A stretch of DNA of 64,000 nt, taken from contig NZ_CP059572.1 of the NCBI RefSeq assembly GCF_019175365.1, forward strand, positions 7,688,001 to 7,752,000, read 5' to 3'. Source of the stretch: Actinomadura graeca. GTDB lineage: Bacteria; Actinomycetota; Actinomycetes; Streptosporangiales; Streptosporangiaceae. This document shows positions 60,279-64,000 of the stretch, in pieces (the first letter of the stretch is position 1; each line of letters starts with the position of its first letter). The notes under the pieces are model-generated. The model was not told where the DNA came from. It did no database searches and saw only the letters and a program-made list of their open reading frames with translations. The translations under genes were made by a program, and so were the position numbers.

Positions 60279-61556
60279 GTGAGCCGCAAGCAGCAGCTGC
60301 ACCGGCCGGGCCCGCAGCCCGGCCCGCCGGCCGACGACACCGGCTGCGCGATCCTGCACGTCGACATGGACGCGTTCTTCGTCAGCGTGGAGCTGCTGGA
60401 GCGGCCCGAGCTGCGGGGCCGCCCGGTCGTCGTCGGGGGTGCGGGGCCGCGCAGCGTGGTGTCCGCCGCGTCCTATGAGGCGCGCAGGTTCGGGGTCCAC
60501 TCGGCGATGCCGATGTCGCGGGCGCTGCGGCTGTGCCCGCAGGCGGTGGTCCTGCCCGTCGGCGGCGCCGACTACGCGCGGGTGTCCGCGGCGGTGTTCG
60601 AGATCTTCCGGTCGGTGACGCCGCTGGTGGAGCCGCTGTCCCTGGACGAGGCGTTCCTCGACGTGGCGGGCGCGGTGCGGCGGCTCGGCCGGCCCGCGGA
60701 GATCGCCCGGCAGATCCGCGAGCAGGTCCGCGCCCAGCAGGGCATTACCTGCTCGGTCGGCGTCGCCGGGACGAAGTTCGTCGCGAAGCTGGCCTCCACC
60801 CGCTGCAAGCCCGACGGCCTCCTCGTCGTGCCCGCCGACGGCGTCGTGGGGTTCCTGTACCCGCTGCCCGTCGCGTCGCTGTGGGGGGTGGGGGAGCGCA
60901 CGGAGCAGACGCTCGCGCGGCTGGGCCTGCGGACGGTCGGGCAGCTCGCCCAGGTGCCGCCCGCGACGCTCCGGCGGGAGCTGGGCAACGCGGCCGGTGC
61001 CCATCTGCACGAGCTGGCGTGGGGCCGCGACCCCCGCCCCGTCGTCCCCCACACCCCCGACAAGAGCATCGGCGCCGAGGAGACGTTCGACACCGACGTC
61101 GACGACCCCGAGGTGATCCGCCGCGAGCTGCTGCGGCTGTCCGAGCGGGTCGGCGCCCGCCTGCGCCGGTCCGGGAACGCGGGACGGACGGTGAGCGTCA
61201 AACTCCGGATGGCGAACTTCAAGACGATCACCCGCGCGCGCACGCTCCGCGAGCCCACGGATCTCGCGCGTGTGATCTACATCACAGCCTGCGAGCTCTA
61301 TGAGGGGGCCGGGCTGGATCGGGTACGACTCCGTCTGGTCGGGGTCCGGGTGGAGAACCTGGGTCCCGCCGACGAGGCCCCCCGTCAGCTGGCCTTGGAC
61401 GAGCCGGAAAACGGCTGGCGCGAGGCCGAACGCGCGATGGATCAGGTGGCGGACCGGTTCGGCCGGGGCGCCGTCCGTCCCGCCGCGCTGATGCGTCCCG
61501 CGGACGGGCGGGACGCGGGTGACGGCGGTGGCGCGACGCGAGAAAGGGGTCGGTGA
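60279..61556 (+). CDS. dinB: DNA polymerase IV (Y family)
   Basis: Error-prone translesion polymerase, 425 aa. Catalytic acidic residues lie in ILHVDMDAFFVSVE and EPLSLDEAFLDV; GITCSVGVAGTKFVAKLASTRCKPDG, with core GVAGTKFVAKLASTRCKPDG, is the fingers/palm block, and the C-terminal little-finger domain (RTVSVKLRMANFKTITRART, core VSVKLRMANFKTITRA) is complete. There is no recognisable beta-clamp peptide at the Gly-rich C-terminus. GTG 60279 has GGGAGG 4 nt upstream. No LexA-type box was noticed upstream. Confidence 0.94.
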   Translation: MSRKQQLHRPGPQPGPPADDTGCAILHVDMDAFFVSVELLERPELRGRPVVVGGAGPRSVVSAASYEARRFGVHSAMPMSRALRLCPQAVVLPVGGADYARVSAAVFEIFRSVTPLVEPLSLDEAFLDVAGAVRRLGRPAEIARQIREQVRAQQGITCSVGVAGTKFVAKLASTRCKPDGLLVVPADGVVGFLYPLPVASLWGVGERTEQTLARLGLRTVGQLAQVPPATLRRELGNAAGAHLHELAWGRDPRPVVPHTPDKSIGAEETFDTDVDDPEVIRRELLRLSERVGARLRRSGNAGRTVSVKLRMANFKTITRARTLREPTDLARVIYITACELYEGAGLDRVRLRLVGVRVENLGPADEAPRQLALDEPENGWREAERAMDQVADRFGRGAVRPAALMRPADGRDAGDGGGATRERGR

Positions 61557-61614
61557 GGTGACCGGCAAGGGACCCTCGGTCGGCTGTTCGCTTCCGCACG
61601 CTCGTCGGGGCTCG

Positions 61615-61620
61615 TATTCT
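61615..61620 (+). promoter_or_regulatory. -10 box of the DUF3040 gene
   Basis: TATTCT lies in a locally AT-richer stretch 70 bp before the GTG at 61691. TTCCGC at 61592-61597 is a weak -35 at 17 nt. The resulting 63-nt leader contains a small CCCCG/CGGGG hairpin at 61660-61672. Confidence 0.4.
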
Positions 61621-61690
61621 GGGCATATCACCGTTGAGGTTCCCGTCCTGCACCGGATACCCCGTCGCGGGGCTGTCGTTGGGAGGCGCC

Positions 61691-62080
61691 GTGCCGCTCT
61701 CTGAGCACGAGCAGCGCATGCTCGAACAGATCGAGTCGGCGTTGTACGCCGAGGATCCGAAGTTCGCTCACGCGGTCCGTTCCACGAACCCCCAGGTCCA
61801 CTACAAGCGCAGGATCGTCAAGGCGGCCCTCGGCTTCGTGCTGGGCGTCTGCGCCCTGATGGCCGGCCTGGTGATCAACGCGGGGACGGCCACGATCGCG
61901 GTCAGCGTGACCGGCTTCCTGCTCATGGTCGTCTGCTGCGTGTGGGCGCTGACGAGCTGGAAGCGCATGACCGGCATCGGCAACGAGCCGGCCAAGCGGG
62001 GCCGCCAGGCCCGTCCCGCCAAGGCGGGGTTCATGGAGCGCATGGAAGAGCGCTGGCGTCGCCGCACCGAAGGCGACTGA
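61691..62080 (+). CDS. DUF3040 membrane protein
   Basis: A 129-aa actinobacterial protein that begins VPLSEHEQRMLEQIESALYAEDPKFA, with core LSEHEQRMLEQIE, followed by two transmembrane helices (about residues 45-85) and a basic tail. The family is specific to actinobacteria and unknown in function, usually located near dinB and cell-division or transglutaminase genes as here. GTG 61691 has GGAGG 5 nt upstream. Confidence 0.9.
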   Translation: MPLSEHEQRMLEQIESALYAEDPKFAHAVRSTNPQVHYKRRIVKAALGFVLGVCALMAGLVINAGTATIAVSVTGFLLMVVCCVWALTSWKRMTGIGNEPAKRGRQARPAKAGFMERMEERWRRRTEGD

Positions 62081-62104
62081 CCGGGACCCCGATCGGCTCC
62101 GACC

Positions 62105-62131
62105 GTCCTGGCCCGCCCGGCGGGCCAGGAC
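62105..62131. terminator. Bidirectional terminator between DUF3040 and tgpA-like genes
   Basis: A perfect 12-bp inverted repeat (GTCCTGGCCCGC and its complement) with a 3-nt loop lies between two converging genes. A short CTTTC follows on the plus strand. Good candidate for termination in both directions. Confidence 0.75.
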
Positions 62132-62228
62132 GCGACGCTTTCAAGGGCGGGACCGCCCCGGCGGCCCCACCCTCGCCCCGCCTCCTCCCGCCGCGCGGGT
62201 GTGATCTTCGTCTCTCCCGTGCCGCGTG

Positions 62229-64000
62229 TCAGCGGCGCCGAAGCCGCGCCGGAAGCCCGTTCAGCCACTCGGTCAGCTCCGCCGCGCGGCCGCCAGCGGA
62301 GCGCAGCGTGCCCCGCGCCTCCGCCAGGGTGGACGGCGGCAGCAGGCGGGCGCGCCAGCGGGCCCGCCGGCCGACGGACGCGGCGAACGCCTCCCGGACC
62401 GTCCGCACGTCGGCGCGCAGCCGCTCCGGCGGCGCGGGCGGCAGGGACCGCGAGTAGCGGGCCAGCTCCTCGGCGCGGGCGATGCGGCCGAGGGCCTCCG
62501 AGCCCGCCGCGTCCAGCTCCAGCAGCTCCCCGAGCCGCCGCGCGGCGGCGCGCGGGGTGTCGCTCGGCGGCCAGTCCAGCCCGTGGTCGAGCGCGTCGGC
62601 GCGCATCTCCCGCCAGGCCGCGTGCGCGGCCCCCGCGGGATCGGTGGCCGCCGGGGCGCGCGGCCCGGCGGGTCCCGCGGACGGCGGCGGGACCAGCACC
62701 GCCCAGCGCCGCCGCCGGGTGAGCAGCCGCAGCAGCATCGGCACCGCCATCAGCAGCCCCACCAGGAGCGCGCCGGCCAGCCACGGCGCCGCGGAGAACC
62801 CGCGTCCGTCCTCCTCCGCGCCGACCGGGGCGCTCTCCGGCCCCTCGTCGTCCTGGCGGTGCCGGGGCCCGGCGCCCGCCGTCGCCGTCGGGTCGTCCTC
62901 GGGGGAGTCCGACGACGGGATGTCGGACGAGCCGTCGCTCTGCTGCGAGCCGCCCGGCACCGCGGGCTGGCTGTAGACCGGCGTGGTGGCCGTCCCCTGC
63001 CCGGACGAGCCCGAGGGCGTCGGCTCGAAGCGCACCCATCCGGAGCCCGCGAAGTACAGCTCCGGCCAGGCGTGCGCGTCACGCGAGCGCACCGTCCACT
63101 CGCCGGGCCGCGTCTCGGTTCCGGGTGTGTAGCCCATCGCGACCCGCGACGGGATGCCGAGGATCCGCGCCAGCAGCGCCATCGCCGCCGCGTACTGCTC
63201 GCAGTAGCCGCGCTTGCTGTGCAGCAGGAAGTCGACGAGGTCGCTGCCGTGCTGCGGCGCCGGCGCGGCCAGGTCGTAGACGAAACCGCCGGTCTGGGTG
63301 AACCAGCGCTGCAGGCGGACCGCCTGCCCGTGCATCGTCGACGCCCCGGCGGTGACCTTCTGGGCCAGCGCCCTGACCTCCGGCGGGACGTTCCGCGGGA
63401 CCGCGGTGTACCGCGAGGCGATCTCGGCCGGATAGGGGAAGCCCCCGGCGGACGCGAGGTTCGCCGCCGTCGGCTGCGCGCGCAGGCTCCGCACGGTGAA
63501 GGAGCGCCCGCCCGCGGAGTCGCGCAGCGAGTACACCATCAGCGACGCCGGGTGCACCCGCCAGTCGCCCTTGATCGACACGCGGGAGGGGGCGTACGGC
63601 ACCGGCAGGAACGTCATGTTCCGGACCTCGGGGCGCACCCGCACCCGCGTCGTCACCTCGTGGGCGGGGGCGACCTCCAGGCCCGGCGGCGCGGGGATGT
63701 CCCGGTCCGACAGCCGGTCCTTGGAGCTGCTCTTCAGGGCCGTGTACGTCCACCGGTCGCCGTCGAACCGGTCCAGGGCGTACAGGCGCAGGTAGTCGGG
63801 GCCCGCCGGGTCGTCGGAGCGGTAGGTGAGCACCACCGAGTCGTCCACCCGGGTCAGCTCCCGCTTCAGGCTGACGAGCGGGTCGGGCGTCGTCACCGTC
63901 TGGGTGCCGCCGCCGGAGCCCTCGCCCAGGCCGAACATGCCGCGCGGGTGGATGCCCGGCACCGCCATCGGCAGCGCCACGGCCACCGCGACCGCGCCGG
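62229..64000 (-). CDS. TgpA-type transglutaminase-like membrane protein, N-terminus outside the window
   Basis: The visible 590 codons cover the C-terminal part. Order: end of the N-terminal membrane region (VAVALPMAVPG), an extracytoplasmic TgpA domain, a transglutaminase-like core with the catalytic Cys in RGYCEQYAAAMALL and His in SRDAHAWPELYF, a Ser/Asp/Gln-rich linker, a transmembrane helix (LAGALLVGLLMAVPMLL) and a cytoplasmic DUF4129-like tail. The role is probably in the cell envelope. In related genomes DUF58 and MoxR genes are located upstream, which would be beyond base 64000. Confidence 0.9.
   Translation of the reverse strand, partial: GAVAVAVALPMAVPGIHPRGMFGLGEGSGGGTQTVTTPDPLVSLKRELTRVDDSVVLTYRSDDPAGPDYLRLYALDRFDGDRWTYTALKSSSKDRLSDRDIPAPPGLEVAPAHEVTTRVRVRPEVRNMTFLPVPYAPSRVSIKGDWRVHPASLMVYSLRDSAGGRSFTVRSLRAQPTAANLASAGGFPYPAEIASRYTAVPRNVPPEVRALAQKVTAGASTMHGQAVRLQRWFTQTGGFVYDLAAPAPQHGSDLVDFLLHSKRGYCEQYAAAMALLARILGIPSRVAMGYTPGTETRPGEWTVRSRDAHAWPELYFAGSGWVRFEPTPSGSSGQGTATTPVYSQPAVPGGSQQSDGSSDIPSSDSPEDDPTATAGAGPRHRQDDEGPESAPVGAEEDGRGFSAAPWLAGALLVGLLMAVPMLLRLLTRRRRWAVLVPPPSAGPAGPRAPAATDPAGAAHAAWREMRADALDHGLDWPPSDTPRAAARRLGELLELDAAGSEALGRIARAEELARYSRSLPPAPPERLRADVRTVREAFAASVGRRARWRARLLPPSTLAEARGTLRSAGGRAAELTEWLNGLPARLRRR

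Overview
The window is very GC-rich, dense and largely operonic (GTGA/ATGA overlaps, many GTG starts, TANNNT boxes 6-9 nt before start codons). Gene content (FMN-riboswitch riboflavin operon with a PnuC-type ribM, F420-type LLM oxidoreductase, long-form HisG, DUF3040, aroC-aroK-aroB-aroQ-pepQ-efp-nusB) points to a filamentous actinobacterium, probably Streptosporangiales/Thermomonosporaceae (Actinomadura-like). The taxonomic call is an inference from content and style, not from a search.

Layout. 1-14.1 kb is core: the 3' end of priA, an uncharacterised protein, def-fmt-rsmB, a PAP2 phosphatase, rpe and a HAD hydrolase, then a lone Sll1717-type P-loop ATPase on the minus strand, the riboflavin operon (FMN riboswitch, ribE, ribM, ribBA, ribH), hisG and a small membrane protein. 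14.1-16.1 kb holds a Uma2-type nuclease, a lipoprotein and a D,D-carboxypeptidase.

16.1-47.2 kb is an accessory metabolic region centred on molybdenum enzymes and nitrogen or sulfur scavenging: (i) a minus-strand set of SBP56-type methanethiol oxidase, a membrane protein and a Tat-exported sulfite oxidase; (ii) a plus-strand maturation set for a molybdenum hydroxylase (MoxR ATPase, CoxE-like VWA protein, XdhC, MocA-like nucleotidyltransferase); (iii) a CitE-like DUF6986 protein; (iv) an amide operon (FmdB-like zinc ribbon, AmiS/UreI channel, formamidase) with a consensus-spaced promoter lying over a long dyad, followed by an AmiC-like amide-binding protein without a signal peptide, divergent from a MarR regulator; (v) fdrA/DUF1116/DUF2877, the trio reported in E. 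coli as oxamate carbamoyltransferase AllFGH, divergent from a PucR regulator; (vi) an NCS2 permease with a three-subunit molybdenum hydroxylase; (vii) a polysaccharide deacetylase, a CoxG-like membrane-anchored SRPBCC protein, an FKBP and a hydantoinase A/B pair. Together this looks like uptake and oxidation of a purine, pyrimidine or hydantoin-like N-heterocycle, with release of carbamoyl phosphate, formamide and ammonia. The actual substrate is not shown by the sequence.

47.2-64 kb returns to more general functions: a uridine-kinase-like protein, an acyl-CoA synthetase, an aminotransferase, an SseB-like protein, an A24 peptidase-like protein, the shikimate operon, an enoyl-CoA hydratase and a LLM oxidoreductase placed between aroQ and pepQ, efp-nusB, a methyltransferase, DNA polymerase IV, DUF3040 and the 3' part of a TgpA-type transglutaminase gene running off the right edge. 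No tRNA, rRNA, CRISPR array, transposase or integrase was recognised.
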